DNA of 64,000 bases from SABI01 sp028532915 (GTDB taxonomy: Bacteria; Spirochaetota; Spirochaetia; Sphaerochaetales; Sphaerochaetaceae), in NCBI GenBank assembly GCA_963677225.1, contig OY781923.1, positions 2,480,001 through 2,544,000 on the forward strand, in the 5' to 3' direction. The position numbers and the translations under genes were made by a program. Within the stretch, counting starts at the first letter, position 1. Each line of letters begins with the position of its first letter. Of the stretch, positions 43,378 to 52,328 are shown one piece after another. Below the pieces are notes generated by a model. That model was not told the DNA's origin, searched no databases, and worked only from the letters and a program-made list of their open reading frames with translations.

Positions 43378-44664
43378 ATGACTATCGAAAAAACATTTAT
43401 CGAAACTGAACCATCTTTACTGAGAGTTCTGGTGCTTATCGCGGATACCGGGGGTGACAATGAAGTCGGCATCGAACGGAGAAAACAGGAGATGTGTTCT
43501 CTCGTATCAACTATGGGAAGCCGTGTTGTCGATACTGTGACCGTCCGTCTTCACGCTTTCGTTCCGGCGACTCTGATAGGATCGGGAAAGATAGAAGAAC
43601 TCCGAAAGTCAGCACAGCAGTCGCAAATAGACTGCATCGTGTTTGAATGCGATATTTCGCCGAGACAGCAGAGAAATCTGGAACAGCTGCTTGATCTGGC
43701 CGTGATAGACCGTCAGGAGGTTATCCTCCAGATTTTCAGCAATACAGCGAGAACGAAGGAATCGACCCTTCAGGTGGCTCTTGCCCGATCCCTCTACTCC
43801 CTGCCGCGGCTGAAGAGAAGATGGACTCACCTGTCACGTCAGCAGGGCGGTGCCAAGGGAACCCGCGGAGAAGGTGAAAAACAGCTCGAGATAGATAAAA
43901 GGATCGTCAACCGCAATATTCAGGTCATCAGGAAAGAACTGAATAAGATAGAACGGCAGCGCCAGACCCAGAGAAAGAACAGACAGACCTCTCCCATCGT
44001 GAACGCCGCCATAGTAGGATATACGAACGCGGGAAAGTCATCGCTGCTGAAGGCTCTGTCGAACAGTGATATTCTGGTCGAGGATAAACTCTTTGCGACA
44101 CTTGAGCCGGTGACAAGAAAAGTCACCCTACCGGGCAATCATCAGATTCTTCTCAGTGACACTGTAGGATTCGTCAGCAGACTTCCCCACCACCTTGTGG
44201 AATCGTTCAAGAGCACACTGGAAGAAGTGACCTACAGTGACCTGATCATCCATCTGCTTGATGCATCCCACCCCGACATGTACCAGTGTTATGAGACGAC
44301 AAGGGAGGTCCTTTCCTCACTGGGATGTGAACATATTCCGACGATCTATGTAATCAATAAGATCGATTCCATAGAGAATCCGTTCATCTGCAACAGGCTG
44401 ATGCATGAACTGCCAGGTACTGTCGGTATCAGCGTGAAAGACCGTCTCGGACTGGATGAACTGAAGAATATGATAGTAAGGGCGCTGATTGAATCGTACA
44501 GAGAGACCACTCTTCTCATCCCCTATCAACATCAGAAACTGCTATCAACGCTGCATACTCAGGGAGAAGTGATATCGGTGGACTATCAGGCAGAAGGAGC
44601 TGTCGTAGAAGCGAAAATCCCTCCGAGAATATTTGATCAGATGAGAATCTACTCGATGACATAA
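43378..44664 (+). CDS. hflX: GTPase HflX
   Basis: 428 residues. HflX splits stalled or heat-damaged 70S ribosomes. The N-terminal domain carries G-S-G-K-I-E-E-L, the linker has the G-x-G-E motif G-T-R-G-E-G-E-K-Q-L-E, and the G domain has G-Y-T-N-A-G-K-S-S (P-loop), D-T-V-G-F (G3) and N-K-I-D (G4). ATG 43378 follows GAAGGAG. It is divergent from ychF across 92 bases; both encode ribosome-acting NTPases. Confidence 0.95.
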   Translation: MTIEKTFIETEPSLLRVLVLIADTGGDNEVGIERRKQEMCSLVSTMGSRVVDTVTVRLHAFVPATLIGSGKIEELRKSAQQSQIDCIVFECDISPRQQRNLEQLLDLAVIDRQEVILQIFSNTARTKESTLQVALARSLYSLPRLKRRWTHLSRQQGGAKGTRGEGEKQLEIDKRIVNRNIQVIRKELNKIERQRQTQRKNRQTSPIVNAAIVGYTNAGKSSLLKALSNSDILVEDKLFATLEPVTRKVTLPGNHQILLSDTVGFVSRLPHHLVESFKSTLEEVTYSDLIIHLLDASHPDMYQCYETTREVLSSLGCEHIPTIYVINKIDSIENPFICNRLMHELPGTVGISVKDRLGLDELKNMIVRALIESYRETTLLIPYQHQKLLSTLHTQGEVISVDYQAEGAVVEAKIPPRIFDQMRIYSMT

Positions 44665-44699
44665 AAAAGAACCCGTACTGATTTGCTGTCAATACGGGT
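44663..44699 (-). terminator. Intrinsic terminator of the beta-barrel-like protein gene
   Basis: A perfect 7-base stem ACCCGTA / TACGGGT (44671-44677, 44693-44699). On the minus strand it is followed by TTCTTTTTT, so it ends the transcript of 44722-45171; it can also stop hflX weakly. Confidence 0.75.
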
Positions 44700-44721
44700 C
44701 CGGTCTTAATTGTAGAACAAT

Positions 44722-45171
44722 CTATTCGAAATACCAAAGTGCTCCTACACCGCCTTTGAAGGAGAATCCCATTGAAGGAAGGATCGCCACTCCGGGTGCG
44801 AGGTTCACAAATACTTCGACGGGATAATCATCCATGTAATAGGACGCACCGACGACACCATTGACGGAAAAGGCGAATGCACTGTTATTGATACCCAAAC
44901 CGAGCTGAGCTCCGGCATTGATGATGACAGGAAGATCTGCGACTTCCACTTCTGTTATGTCATACAAGGCACCGGCATCGAGATAGAATCCTGATCCGTA
45001 GTTCCATGTCAGATTCCCGAGCACTCTGAAATCATCCATTCCGTAGCGCATGGTGAGACCTGTAGGATACCCTAAAGTTACACCGACACCGATTCCATCA
45101 TTTTTCTGCATTGCAAAAAGAGGAGTCATAAGTACCATAACAAGCACGACAATTAATAAGGTCTTTTTCAT
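44722..45171 (-). CDS. Small exported beta-barrel-like protein
   Basis: 149 residues with a signal peptide (M-K-K-T then a hydrophobic core ending L-F-A). The mature part is glycine-rich with alternating polar/hydrophobic strands and ends G-V-G-A-L-W-Y-F-E; the terminal aromatic is typical of outer-membrane barrels. It is a distant paralogue of 48046-48522, sharing the start V-G-V/A-x-x-G-x-P, the Y-Y-M-D-D-Y-P-V-E-V-F / Y-Y-Q-M-E-D-L-P-V-R-I-F block and G-A-L-W at the end. The function is unknown. SD AAAGGAG. Confidence 0.7.
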   Translation of the reverse strand: MKKTLLIVVLVMVLMTPLFAMQKNDGIGVGVTLGYPTGLTMRYGMDDFRVLGNLTWNYGSGFYLDAGALYDITEVEVADLPVIINAGAQLGLGINNSAFAFSVNGVVGASYYMDDYPVEVFVNLAPGVAILPSMGFSFKGGVGALWYFE

Positions 45172-45372
45172 ACGATAATCTCCTTTGGTATTAAATTTAC
45201 ATACAATATGTATTTTATATTACTCCAAAATATTACAAATATCTACAGGAATCTCGACATTTATTATTGTTACTGCCTCATTTATCACAATTCTCATAAG
45301 TAAGATGGACACTTTAAATAGAATTGTCAATTTGATATGATACATCCACATAGAAAAAAGGAGACTTTCAGA

Positions 45373-46986
45373 ATGAACAGACGTTTCCCTCAGCTCACCC
45401 TCCGGTCGGTGATTATCGGGGTTCTAGGGCTTCTAGTGATCACCAGCAGTTCCATGTATGTGGCCTTGCGGATGGGAGCTTTGCCATGGCCAACGGTATT
45501 TGTGACAATAGTCAGTCTGGCGATTCTTCGACGCTGGAAAGATTCGACACTTCAGGAGATCAATATCACCCATACTATCATGAGCTCGGGGGCCATGGTC
45601 GCAGGAGGTCTGGCATTCACAATCCCTGGATTGTGGATGAATGATCCTGAAGCGACGATTTCCGTCCCTTCACTGCTGATCATCACAATAAGCGGAGCAC
45701 TTCTGGGTACTCTTTTTTCGATCGTGGCGAGAAAGAAGTATGTTGAGAAAGAGAAACTTCCGTTTCCCATGGGACAGGCCGCGTATCAGACACTGATGAG
45801 TGCGACGGAAAAGAAAAAGGGGGCACGCCTATTGTTTGCCGCCATGGGGCTGAGCATAGTATTCACAATCCTCAGAGATCAGTTTGCCATCGTTCCGGCA
45901 GCACTTCTCCTGTTTTCTGGAAGCACATTGGTAGCCCCTTTGAGCATGTGGCTCTCCCCGATGGCAGCGGGTATCGGGGCGATTATAGGACCTTCTCTGG
46001 CACTGTTCTGGCTCGGAGGTGCATTGGTATCATATCTGGTGATCACACCGGTGGGCATCAGTGTAGGTTGGTTCGATTCTCTCGCACAGGCCGATGTATT
46101 CAGAAGCAATCTGGGAATCGGGCTGATGGTGGGAACCGGGCTGGCGATCATCGTCCGTTTTGCTGTTCAGGGAATCAGTTCTTTTAGAAATAAGAGAAAG
46201 GCAGCGAAAGAGCCTTCTATACTGTTTTCTAAGAATATCCGGTACATTTCGCTTTCTCTGATGGCAATCGTCGTGATCCTGCTCTCGGTCACATCGACAG
46301 TACCGTTCTTTGCAGCATTGCTTCTTATCGCCGGAATCTACATCACTAGTCAGATCGCGGCTATGCTGACCGGTCAGACAGGGATAAATCCCATGGAAAT
46401 CCTGGGAATCCTCGTCCTTCTGTTCGTTCAGCTCCTGGCCGATATCACGATCGTTCAGGGATTCTCCATCGCCGCCGTGACTGCTATCGCCTGCGGTCTC
46501 AGCGGAGATCTGATGAACGACACGAAATCAGGGCATCTGCTTGGAACGAATCCTTCGACACAGATCTTCGCAGAAGGTGTCGGCGGTGTGATCGGCTCGG
46601 TCGTTGCTGTCGTCGCCCTTCTGGTGCTCAAGGATTCTTTCGGAGGTTTCGGAACCGAAGCACTGCCCGCACCGCAGGCACGTGCTGTCAGTGCGATGGT
46701 AGGGGGCCTGTCTCATGTTCCGGCATTCACTATAGGGTTGGTCATAGGTTTGATTCTCTATCTGTGCCGCCTACCCTCCGCAACGCTCGGTCTCGGTGTC
46801 TACCTGCCGTTCAGCATCTCCTCGATCATGGGATTCGGATCTCTTGTATTCCTCTTCTTTTCAATGGTAAGCCCTAAAAGCAAAAAGGAATCCCTGAAAG
46901 AAAGAACCAGTCTTCTGGCGAGCGGATTTCTGGGTGGAGAAGGGATCACAGGTGTAGTACTTGCGATACTATTTATGTTATCGTAA
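45373..46986 (+). CDS. OPT-family oligopeptide transporter
   Basis: 537 residues with some fourteen hydrophobic segments. The N-terminal R-S-V-I-I-G and later P-F-P-M-G-Q-A segment, and the C-terminal L-P-S-A-T-L-G-L-G-V-Y-L-P, match the OPT superfamily of proton-driven oligopeptide or metal-chelate importers. The substrate cannot be predicted. ATG 45373 is set by AAAAAGGAG; an in-frame ATG at 45337 overlaps a TATGAT -10-like hexamer (45336-45341). It is followed by rlmN 19 bases on, so they may be co-transcribed. Confidence 0.9.
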   Translation: MNRRFPQLTLRSVIIGVLGLLVITSSSMYVALRMGALPWPTVFVTIVSLAILRRWKDSTLQEINITHTIMSSGAMVAGGLAFTIPGLWMNDPEATISVPSLLIITISGALLGTLFSIVARKKYVEKEKLPFPMGQAAYQTLMSATEKKKGARLLFAAMGLSIVFTILRDQFAIVPAALLLFSGSTLVAPLSMWLSPMAAGIGAIIGPSLALFWLGGALVSYLVITPVGISVGWFDSLAQADVFRSNLGIGLMVGTGLAIIVRFAVQGISSFRNKRKAAKEPSILFSKNIRYISLSLMAIVVILLSVTSTVPFFAALLLIAGIYITSQIAAMLTGQTGINPMEILGILVLLFVQLLADITIVQGFSIAAVTAIACGLSGDLMNDTKSGHLLGTNPSTQIFAEGVGGVIGSVVAVVALLVLKDSFGGFGTEALPAPQARAVSAMVGGLSHVPAFTIGLVIGLILYLCRLPSATLGLGVYLPFSISSIMGFGSLVFLFFSMVSPKSKKESLKERTSLLASGFLGGEGITGVVLAILFMLS

Positions 46987-47005
46987 GCAGGTTTGTGAGG
47001 ATACT

Positions 47006-48049
47006 ATGGAAGAAACGAGAAAAATGCCCAAAAGCCTGTATGCAATGAGCCCCAATGAGCTGCTGGGTGCACTGCAGCTGGAAAAGGGTTTTCAGGGGAA
47101 ACAGATATACAGCTGGCTGATGAAAGGGGTGACATCATTCGATGAAATGAGCAATCTGCCGAAATCATTACGTGAAAGGCTGACGAAATCGATGGGAACC
47201 CCGCTCTCTTCGAAGATCGCCGAAGTTCAGGAAGACGGATCGGATGCCATCAAACTTGCTATAGAACTGCATGACACGCTGGTTGTCGAAGCGGTGATCC
47301 TTTCCGACGGAAAGGGAAGGATGACCGCATGCCTCTCTTCCCAGGTCGGCTGCGCGATGGGCTGCGCCTTCTGCAGGACAGGGACGATGGGTCTGCAGCG
47401 GAATCTGAGCGCATTCGAGATCGTGGAACAGTTCATCCATATAAGAAGCATTGCGCCCGAAACATCTCATATCGTCTTCATGGGAATGGGAGAACCTCTG
47501 GCAAACAGAGAACAGGTATTGAAGGCGATCGAACATCTTCACAACAAAGAAGGAGCCGATATATCGTACAGAAGGATCACGATCAGCACCTGCGGTCTGA
47601 TCCCCGGTATCCTTGCGCTGGCAGAATTGAATCTTCCGGTACGTCTGGCAGTCTCACTGACCAGTGCCGACAACAACCAGAGAAACGTTCTCATGCCGAT
47701 AAACCGGAGATATCCTCTGGATGACCTCAAAAGGGCCCTACTGCATTACCAGCATATCATCAACAAACGTTTCACTCTTGAATATGTGATGCTTTCGAAT
47801 GAGAACATGAGCGAATATCATGCGAAGAAACTCGCACAATTCGTCCGCAATCTGGAAGTGATCGTCAATCTGATTCCCTACAACAGCGCATCGGAACTCT
47901 CTTTCGTCCGCCCGGGCAAAAGGGAGATCTCCCAGTTCACCCGCTATCTGGATGATCTTGGTGTCCCGTACACCAGACGGCTGAGCAAGGGAGACACGAT
48001 CAACGGAGCCTGCGGTCAGCTTGCCGTGAAACGGGAACCTCTTTCCTAG
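47006..48049 (+). CDS. rlmN: Dual-specificity RNA methyltransferase RlmN
   Basis: 347 residues. RlmN is a radical SAM enzyme that methylates C2 of A2503 in 23S rRNA and A37 of some tRNAs. Fe-S ligands are C116-x3-C120-x2-C123 (G-C-A-M-G-C-A-F-C), and the methyl-carrying Cys is in G-A-C-G-Q-L near the C terminus (C336). M-G-M-G-E-P is present. SD GAGGA lies four to five bases before ATG 47006; a longer in-frame ATG at 46961 overlaps the OPT gene. The stop overlaps the convergent beta-barrel gene by four bases. Cfr is less likely because of the chromosomal housekeeping context. Confidence 0.94.
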   Translation: MEETRKMPKSLYAMSPNELLGALQLEKGFQGKQIYSWLMKGVTSFDEMSNLPKSLRERLTKSMGTPLSSKIAEVQEDGSDAIKLAIELHDTLVVEAVILSDGKGRMTACLSSQVGCAMGCAFCRTGTMGLQRNLSAFEIVEQFIHIRSIAPETSHIVFMGMGEPLANREQVLKAIEHLHNKEGADISYRRITISTCGLIPGILALAELNLPVRLAVSLTSADNNQRNVLMPINRRYPLDDLKRALLHYQHIINKRFTLEYVMLSNENMSEYHAKKLAQFVRNLEVIVNLIPYNSASELSFVRPGKREISQFTRYLDDLGVPYTRRLSKGDTINGACGQLAVKREPLS

Positions 48050-48522
48050 AACTGCCAGAGAGCCCCTGCTTCACCTGCCATCGAGAGTCTGAACAGTCCT
48101 GTCGCGATACTGAAATGAGGATTCGCTTTCGCGAAGATTCTTACAGGAAGGTCTTCCATCTGGTAATATAGAGCCAGTTGAGGGCCTAAACTTATGATGG
48201 TCGTAGTTCCGAACTGCAGGTCGAGTCTTCCTCCCACACTGGGATACAGCATAAAAAGGTCATCGGATGCCGAAAGAGTGAACGGCAGATGATACATCCC
48301 CTCCAAAGCGAGATCGAAATATCCTGAACCGGGAAACAGATTCTTGAAACCTAATGAAACTGCCGCACTTGCTGCTCCGAAATTGTAATCACCGACGACA
48401 GTAAAGGAAAAGGGAGCTCCGACAGATGCTCCGACTGCTATTCCTTCTCTCATCTGACCTGCGGTGACGGCAGATACGGCCAGTGCGAGAATAAGAACCA
48501 CTACGAATACCTTCTTCCTCAT
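48046..48522 (-). CDS. Small exported beta-barrel-like protein
   Basis: 158 residues: a signal peptide (M-R-K-K-V-F then hydrophobic, ending V-T-A-G) and a glycine-rich, strand-rich mature part ending G-A-L-W-Q-F. It is a paralogue of 44722-45171 and has the same overall strand order. The terminal Phe and strand pattern suggest an outer-membrane barrel of about eight strands. SD GGAG lies 8 bases before the ATG. The promoter is at 48556-48584. It has no known function. Confidence 0.68.
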   Translation of the reverse strand: MRKKVFVVVLILALAVSAVTAGQMREGIAVGASVGAPFSFTVVGDYNFGAASAAVSLGFKNLFPGSGYFDLALEGMYHLPFTLSASDDLFMLYPSVGGRLDLQFGTTTIISLGPQLALYYQMEDLPVRIFAKANPHFSIATGLFRLSMAGEAGALWQF

Positions 48523-48555
48523 ATAAAAACACTCCTTATGTGTAGAACTACATAC

Positions 48556-48584
48556 ATTGTCGGCTCTATAAAAAGGAGTGTCAA
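48556..48584 (-). promoter_or_regulatory. Promoter of the 48.0-48.5 kb beta-barrel gene
   Basis: On the minus strand TTGACA (48579-48584), 17 bases, GACAAT (48556-48561). The leader starts near TGTATGTA, a sequence also found in the leader of the paralogue at 45.2 kb. Confidence 0.6.
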
Positions 48585-48623
48585 GTTTTTTCTAATTTTC
48601 TGTCAAAAACTATGATAGATTAC

Positions 48624-50408
48624 TTATTTTTCCAATACAGCTTTGATCCTGCGGACACCTGCGGAGGAGGACTGTTCCTTCTTGATCCTGAAATGTCCCA
48701 TCACACCGGTATGTTCCACATGAGGTCCTCCGCATACTTCCTTGGAGAAATCTCCGACCGAATAGACTTTCACCTGTTCGCCGTATTTGCTGGCAAAAAA
48801 GGCGATAGCCCCTTTCTCCTTCGCTTCAGATAGTGTCATCGTCTCCACGGTGACAGGAAGGTCCTTCTCTATCACCTCGTTGACCATATCCTCCACCTTC
48901 TTCAGTTCTTCTTTGGTCATAGGGGCCGGATGAGTGAAATCGAAACGGAGTCTCTCTGGTGTGATATTCGATCCCTTCTGTCCCACATGATCGCCCAGGA
49001 CGGTCCTGAGCGACTGATGAAGAAGATGAGTAGCAGTGTGCAGAGCTGTCGTGAGTTCGCTGTGGTCTGCAAGACCTCCTTTGAACTGCTGCTGAGCTCC
49101 TGAGCGCGACACTTCCTGATGCTTGGCGAATGCTTTCTCGAAACCCTCTTTATCGACAGTGAATCCGTGTTCCGCTGCAAGTTCTTCGGTCAGTTCGATC
49201 GGGAACCCGTAAGTGTCATATAATTTGAATGCGATTCTTCCGCTGATGACGCGGGCTTTTCCCTTGAGAAGGTTTACGAGAATCTTCTCGAACTCATGCT
49301 CACCTTTCTGCAGCGTTGTAGAGAATTTCTCTTCTTCTCCTTCAAGCTCTTTGAGGATGAAATCTCTGTTCGCTGCCAGTTCAGGGTATGCCGCCTGATA
49401 CATAGCTATGACAATCTGTGCCAGTTCGGAGAGGAATTTCCCTTCGATATTCAGTTTCTTCGCATGTCGGACTGCTCTGCGGATGAGTCTGCGCAGGATA
49501 TATCCCTGACCGACATTACTCGGAGAGACGCCCCTCTGGTCACCGAGGATGAACACACTGGTTCTGACATGGTCGGCGATGATCCTCATCGAGACATCCG
49601 TCTGCTCCTCATTGCCGTAGGTTTTTCCTGAAAGCTCTCCGATCATCTTCAACAGGGGAGTGAAGACTTCAGTCTGATAAACAGAATCCTTACCCTGAAG
49701 TATAGCAATGGTACGTTCAATACCCATTCCGGTATCGACACAGGCTCTTTCCATAGGAACATAGGTCCCGTCTGCCATCTTGCTGTATCCCATGAACACG
49801 TCATTCCATATCTCGAAATATTTTCCGCAGGAACAACCCGGTCTGCATTCATCAGAACAGGCAGGTCGTCCGGTATCTATGAACATCTCGGAGTCGGGAC
49901 CGCAAGGTCCTGTCTCGCCTGCCGGGCCCCACCAGTTGTCTTCTCTGCCGAGAAAATAGATGCGATCTTCGGGAATTCCCAATGAAAGCCATTTTGCTGC
50001 CGAAACATCATCCCTGGGAACATCATCATCGCCGGCGAATACCGTGACCGAAAGCAGAGATGGATCGAGTTTCAGAACTTCCGTCAGAAACTCGTAACTG
50101 AAATCGATCGCCTCTTCCTTGAAGTAGTCTCCCAGAGACCAGTTTCCGAGCATCTCGAAGAACGTAAGATGGTGCGGATCACCGACAGCATCGATATCCC
50201 CTGTACGTATACATTTCTGATAGTCTACAAGCCGCTTTCCTTCAGGATGATCCTCTCCCAGAATGTAGGGAACGAGCGGGTGCATTCCTGCTGTCGTGAA
50301 CAGCACTGTCGGGTCATTTTCAGGAATCAGCGAGGCACCTGAAATCTGGGCATGGTTCTTTGATACAAAGAATTCGATATACTTTTGTCGTAGTTCATGA
50401 GCTTTCAT
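48624..50408 (-). CDS. alaS: Alanyl-tRNA synthetase, short form without C-Ala domain
   Basis: 594 residues against about 875 in most bacteria. The catalytic class II core (T-T-A-G-M-H-P-L-V-P-Y near 38; G-R-E-D-N-W-W-G-P-A near 155), the tRNA-recognition domain and the editing domain (H-T-A-T-H near 460; C-G-G-P-H-V-E-H-T-G near 562) are present. The C-Ala/DHHA1 region is wholly missing and the protein ends a few residues after the editing domain, as in Borrelia and Treponema. A cysteine-rich insert, C-S-D-E-C-R-P-G-C-S-C, lies near residue 183. No SD; the promoter predicts a leader of two bases or fewer. Confidence 0.95.
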   Translation of the reverse strand: MKAHELRQKYIEFFVSKNHAQISGASLIPENDPTVLFTTAGMHPLVPYILGEDHPEGKRLVDYQKCIRTGDIDAVGDPHHLTFFEMLGNWSLGDYFKEEAIDFSYEFLTEVLKLDPSLLSVTVFAGDDDVPRDDVSAAKWLSLGIPEDRIYFLGREDNWWGPAGETGPCGPDSEMFIDTGRPACSDECRPGCSCGKYFEIWNDVFMGYSKMADGTYVPMERACVDTGMGIERTIAILQGKDSVYQTEVFTPLLKMIGELSGKTYGNEEQTDVSMRIIADHVRTSVFILGDQRGVSPSNVGQGYILRRLIRRAVRHAKKLNIEGKFLSELAQIVIAMYQAAYPELAANRDFILKELEGEEEKFSTTLQKGEHEFEKILVNLLKGKARVISGRIAFKLYDTYGFPIELTEELAAEHGFTVDKEGFEKAFAKHQEVSRSGAQQQFKGGLADHSELTTALHTATHLLHQSLRTVLGDHVGQKGSNITPERLRFDFTHPAPMTKEELKKVEDMVNEVIEKDLPVTVETMTLSEAKEKGAIAFFASKYGEQVKVYSVGDFSKEVCGGPHVEHTGVMGHFRIKKEQSSSAGVRRIKAVLEK

Positions 50409-50416
50409 AGAAAGTC

Positions 50417-50445
50417 ATGTTAAGCAAGGAGGTAATGATTGTCAA
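50417..50445 (-). promoter_or_regulatory. Promoter of alaS, nearly leaderless
   Basis: On the minus strand TTGACA (50440-50445), 17 bases, TAACAT (50417-50422), then 8 bases to ATG 50408. The dprA stop is at 50448, so alaS has its own promoter in a 39-base gap. Confidence 0.65.
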
Positions 50446-50447
50446 TA

Positions 50448-51404
50448 TCAATCGAACAGGGAAAGCTGCTCAGATTTTAGAATCGTCTTTCTCATCGTTG
50501 CAGAAGAATCAGCCGTCTTGAGGAAGGACAGTACAGCACGGCTGTCCCTGACTATTTTGACATTCTTCAATCTGTCAAGGTTTCTGGCCCACAGCAGGGA
50601 TCGGTCATTGACGGAATCTTCGTAGATATAAACAGACTTTCCCGATTCATTCATCGTGTGAATACCTTTGACACCCGCACCACCGTCTTTCTCTTCGGTG
50701 ACGATCATACAATGGCTGACCGTCGTCAGAATCTCCTTCTGTACAGCTATATGCCATCTTTGAGTTTCCTGTGACGGGGCAAACGGAGAAATAAGAAGTC
50801 CGTGATCACCAATATGATCCTGAAGGCTCCTTATCTCTTCATATCGAAACTGGTTCAAAGGCGTCGAAAGGATCACCACGATTTTTCCCTTCAGTGCCGA
50901 ACCGGAAAGGGACGCCATGCTCTCCACGCCCCGGTCAAGACCGGTCACCACGATCCTTTTATCTTCACATAAGGCTCCGACAAGATCCTTGGTCCTCTTC
51001 AGGCCTTCATTGGTCAGAAACCTTGTCCCGGTAACATAGATCAGCTGACGGTCAAGAAGTGATACATCACCTTTGAGATAGAGAAAAGGCGGATTATTGA
51101 GACTATCCGCCAAAGCAGCCGGATACAGAGGATCGGCACAAGAGATGACATACTCATTCGTCTTCAGAGCCAGAAATCCTTTCTTTACAGCAAGAAAAGA
51201 GTCTATCAGGGAAGAGGAGGGAATACCGAACACCTCCTGATAATCTTCAAGATGAATGACCAGAGGATCGCAAAGAGAGAACCGGGCCGCCAGCTGCTCC
51301 AACAAGGAGAGAATGAGACCGCTCTCTTTCTGAGTTACCTGACGGAGAGTTTCATAGTTGATCGCTGCTGTGATGTTCTGCTCGCTCCGCTTGCTGATAT
51401 CCAT
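50448..51404 (-). CDS. dprA: DNA-processing protein DprA/Smf family
   Basis: 318 residues. DprA binds incoming single-stranded DNA and loads RecA in natural transformation. The Rossmann-fold core is recognisable: Y-P-A-A-L-A-D-S-L near 96, P-P-F-L-Y-L-K-G-D near 105, V-T-G-T-R near 122 (V-G-T-R in most), T-G-L-D-R-G-V-E near 153 and I-S-P-F-A-P near 207. The match is divergent: the usual G-x-A-x-G-I-D-x-x-A-H is G-L-D-R-G-V-E-S-M-A-S. No winged-helix C-terminal domain is obvious. No SD; TATTTT ends six bases before ATG 51404 but its -35 is weak. Confidence 0.78.
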   Translation of the reverse strand: MDISKRSEQNITAAINYETLRQVTQKESGLILSLLEQLAARFSLCDPLVIHLEDYQEVFGIPSSSLIDSFLAVKKGFLALKTNEYVISCADPLYPAALADSLNNPPFLYLKGDVSLLDRQLIYVTGTRFLTNEGLKRTKDLVGALCEDKRIVVTGLDRGVESMASLSGSALKGKIVVILSTPLNQFRYEEIRSLQDHIGDHGLLISPFAPSQETQRWHIAVQKEILTTVSHCMIVTEEKDGGAGVKGIHTMNESGKSVYIYEDSVNDRSLLWARNLDRLKNVKIVRDSRAVLSFLKTADSSATMRKTILKSEQLSLFD

Positions 51405-51511
51405 AATGAGAAAATATCATGGAACGGGCTAAAAGAACAGAGGAATGAAACCGATATAATTGAGAAGCTCTTTTACGTTCATCTTTCGACTATAAGTATG
51501 ATTCCCTCCGA

Positions 51512-51983
51512 TTAAGGAAGGTTTCCATACGATCCTTTGAAGAAGATCTGATAAAGGCCCTCACTATTCAGAGGATAGCCGTCAAGTAGATTCACCCGAG
51601 TTTGGACCGACTCTCCGGGACCGAGGGTGATATAATCGTCAGCTCCAATTTCCATTCGATTGACCATGATTCCCTCATACCCGATACTTCTGCCGCCAGC
51701 GGTCACAGAGAGACAATCACTCGTGAACATCCCTTCCATGGGAGCCCTCCCAGGAAAGAAAGGTGACCAATCTGTCAGCTGACAGATTCGTCACTGTAAA
51801 GATCAATTCCACAGGTTCTCCTATCTGATAATGATCTTTCTCTGTCTCGACAGATGTTGATAGATACCGCGTAGTATCTTCTGAGGTAACAAACTGAGAA
51901 AAACCGGTTATCGAATGACATGAGATCAGACAGACTACGAACATCACAGTCGAAATAGGAATGGTCAGCAATCTTCTGTTCAT
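51512..51983 (-). pseudogene. Frameshifted lipoprotein gene
   Basis: Two overlapping minus-strand frames together make one ~155-residue protein. The first (51983 to 51717) gives a signal peptide with lipobox L-I-S-C and a beta-sandwich start (Y-Q-I-G-E-P-V-E-L-I-F-T-V-T-N-L). The second (to 51512) continues P-M-E-G-M-F and D-Y-I-T-L-G-P-G-E-S-V. Related secreted beta-sandwich proteins read W-G-x-P-x-E-G across the junction. A one-base insertion in TGGGAGGGCTCCC (near 51735-51755) would explain the break. It could also be a sequencing error. Confidence 0.7.
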
Positions 51984-52008
51984 TCTGCTTCTTAGATTAA
52001 TAAAATGA

Positions 52009-52042
52009 ATTGACTGTACGATAATCGTCTTTAACAGTCAAT
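52009..52042. repeat. Inverted repeat upstream of the frameshifted gene
   Basis: ATTGACTGT (52009-52017) and ACAGTCAAT (52034-52042), perfect 9-base arms around a 16-base centre that itself contains ACGAT-A-ATCGT. Its geometry resembles the biotin operator at 54045 but the sequence differs. It may be an operator or a hairpin; there is no T-run. Confidence 0.45.
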
Positions 52043-52165
52043 CGATATGATCATTCACCAGAGGCTGTCAACGATGTCAGCGCTGAAGCTTCGTTCGAGT
52101 GCTTTAGGTACTCATGCCACATTATGTATCTTTCAACTTCAGAAAGAAGATGGCGGATTTTGGAC

Positions 52166-52208
52166 AAAAAAAAAGAATAGATACCTATATGATAAGTAAC
52201 TATTCTTT
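52166..52208 (-). terminator. Intrinsic terminator of tRNA-Phe
   Basis: On the minus strand a stem AAAGAATAG / CTATTCTTT is extended by weaker inner pairing and runs into T6. It starts three bases past the tRNA. Confidence 0.8.
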
Positions 52209-52210
52209 AG

Positions 52211-52283
52211 TGCCGCCTCTCGGAATTGAACCGAGGACACAAGGATTTTCAGTCCTTTGCTCTACCAACTGAGCTAAAGCGGC
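52211..52283 (-). tRNA. tRNA-Phe(GAA)
   Basis: 73 bases; anticodon loop CTGAAAA gives GAA. Acceptor GCCGCTT pairs with AGGCGGC, T-arm GGTTCAATTCC, discriminator A, CCA not encoded. Confidence 0.95.
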
Positions 52284-52299
52284 GCGAATTTCGTAACTG

Positions 52300-52328
52300 A
52301 GAATAGCAGATAAATGAGGTTGTGTAAA
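52300..52328 (-). promoter_or_regulatory. Promoter of tRNA-Phe
   Basis: On the minus strand TTTACA (52323-52328), 17 bases, TATTCT (52300-52305), 16 bases before the tRNA. Confidence 0.6.

Noticed and set aside
50428..50433. GGAGG between dprA and alaS
   Set aside because: It is on the plus strand while both genes read on the minus strand, so it cannot serve as a ribosome-binding site for alaS.
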